Shown here piece after piece: positions 63,285 through 64,000 of a stretch of DNA of 64,000 nt. How positions within the stretch are numbered: position 1 is the stretch's first letter; each line of letters begins with the position of its first letter. Position numbers and translations under genes: made by a program. The DNA comes from S5-A14a sp050908895 (GTDB taxonomy: Bacteria > Bacillota > Clostridia > Peptostreptococcales > Anaerovoracaceae): NCBI GenBank assembly GCA_050908895.1, contig CP171222.1, positions 1,612,001 through 1,676,000 on the forward strand, read 5' to 3'. Below the pieces are notes generated by a model. That model ran no database searches. It saw only the letters and a program-made list of their open reading frames with translations, and was not told the DNA's origin.

Positions 63285-64000
63285 TTACTCTCCAAGATAC
63301 TTTTCAATATACTCATCCTTAATACGTTTTAACTCACTCTTAGGCAGGATTTTAAGAAGTTCCCATCCAATATTCAGAGTTTCTTCAATTGTCCTGTCTG
63401 TTCCATAACCCTGAGACACATATTTATTCTCAAATTCCTGAGAGAATTTAGCATACATCAAATCTACATCGCTTAAAGCTGCCTCTCCCAAAATAGTCAT
63501 AAGCTCCAAAGCCTCTTTTCCCTTAGCGTATGCTGCGAAAAGCTGGTTCATAGTATCTGCATGATCCTCTCTTGTCTTCCCATCCCCTATACCTTTATCT
63601 TTCAAACGAGAAAGAGATGGCAACACGTTAATCGGTGGCTTGATATTTTTTCTATATAACTCACGAGAAAGTATAATCTGTCCCTCTGTAATATATCCGG
63701 TAAGGTCAGGAATTGGATGAGTAATATCGTCTTCCGGCATCGACAAGATAGGTATCAAAGTAATCGAACCTTCTTGGTCTTTCTTCCTTCCCGCTCTCTC
63801 GTACATGGTAGCGAGATCAGTGTATAGATATCCAGGATATCCACGACGCCCCGGTACTTCTTTACGAGCTGCAGATACCTCACGTAGAGCTTCAGCATAG
63901 TTCGTAATATCTGTTAAAATTACGAGGACGTGCATGCCCAACTCAAAAGCTAGATATTCAGCGGCTGTCAGTGCCATACGTGGAGTCGCAATACGTTCCA
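63285..64000 (-). CDS. atpB: V-type ATP synthase subunit B (partial, runs off the window)
   Basis: The last 238 residues of the non-catalytic nucleotide-binding subunit B. The frame is open to the edge (upstream of the Met at 63977 it reads ERIATPR). Visible blocks are TDITNYAEALREVSAARKEV, GRRGYPGYLYTDLATMYERAG, and PSLSRLKDKGIG. Gene order B then D is the usual one. Most of the protein is outside the window. Confidence 0.92.
   Translation of the reverse strand, partial: ERIATPRMALTAAEYLAFELGMHVLVILTDITNYAEALREVSAARKEVPGRRGYPGYLYTDLATMYERAGRKKDQEGSITLIPILSMPEDDITHPIPDLTGYITEGQIILSRELYRKNIKPPINVLPSLSRLKDKGIGDGKTREDHADTMNQLFAAYAKGKEALELMTILGEAALSDVDLMYAKFSQEFENKYVSQGYGTDRTIEETLNIGWELLKILPKSELKRIKDEYIEKYLGE

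Noticed and set aside
1..64000. tRNA, rRNA or tmRNA genes
   Set aside because: I saw no cloverleaf with a conserved TTCGA-type arm or rRNA-like stretch in the gene-free regions.

Overview
The window reads as a chromosome segment of a low-GC, anaerobic Firmicute of the class Clostridia. The evidence is AT-rich intergenic DNA, strong GGAGG-type ribosome binding sites, a citrate branch built on a Re-type citrate synthase, a V-type ATPase, a dlt operon, and sortase-anchored surface proteins. One sorting signal, SPYTG, fits the (S/P)PxTG type known from Clostridioides difficile. I cannot name the species.

Layout. 1-2,866: end of an unknown gene, a radical SAM Elp3-like protein and an FAD dehydrogenase. 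2,900-4,550: an ISLre2 transposase. 4,754-8,002: a very large coiled-coil/CAP surface protein. 8,264-13,334: housekeeping genes (ACT protein, PFL/DUF711 protein, flavodoxin-like protein, LysO-type exporter, uracil permease). 13,576-32,919: mobile island 1. It has two intact large serine recombinases and the stump of a third, an IS110 element, a TetR-controlled cargo of two ABC half-transporters plus an ECF transporter, TspO-like and YbgA genes, and a right part of phage/ICE relics (dinD, primase, DUF4406, Rha-like) cut by an IS3 element and ended by an IS30 scar. 33,092-38,381: a tightly overlapping operon of Re-citrate synthase, GntR regulator, aconitase and isocitrate dehydrogenase, i.e. the citrate to 2-oxoglutarate branch. 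38,793-40,769: a histidine-repeat, leucine-rich-repeat lipoprotein.

40,784-44,108: truncated GNAT gene, AAA ATPase and ABC exporter. 44,464-45,678: iron alcohol dehydrogenase. 45,801-56,188: mobile island 2. It has a TraX scar, a second IS3 element, a two-component system with a LanFEG-like ABC transporter, a truncated ABC exporter, decayed ICE genes (SSB-like, topB, repA), an AlbA_2/Schlafen regulator and a CD1845-family protein. It abuts the 3' end of rlmD, a known ICE integration hotspot. 57,979-62,300: dltABCD plus an unannotated DltX-like microprotein at the end of the operon. 62,553-64,000: V-ATPase subunits D and B (B runs off the edge).

The two islands carry nearly all the broken genes; the core genes are intact. 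The most interesting points are the dltX position, the matching half-sites in front of the TetR gene and the ABC operon it probably controls, the structured leader of the citrate operon, the AUU-like start and 66-bp His repeat of the lipoprotein, the C-terminal tail on RlmD, and a likely IS110 bridge-RNA region.
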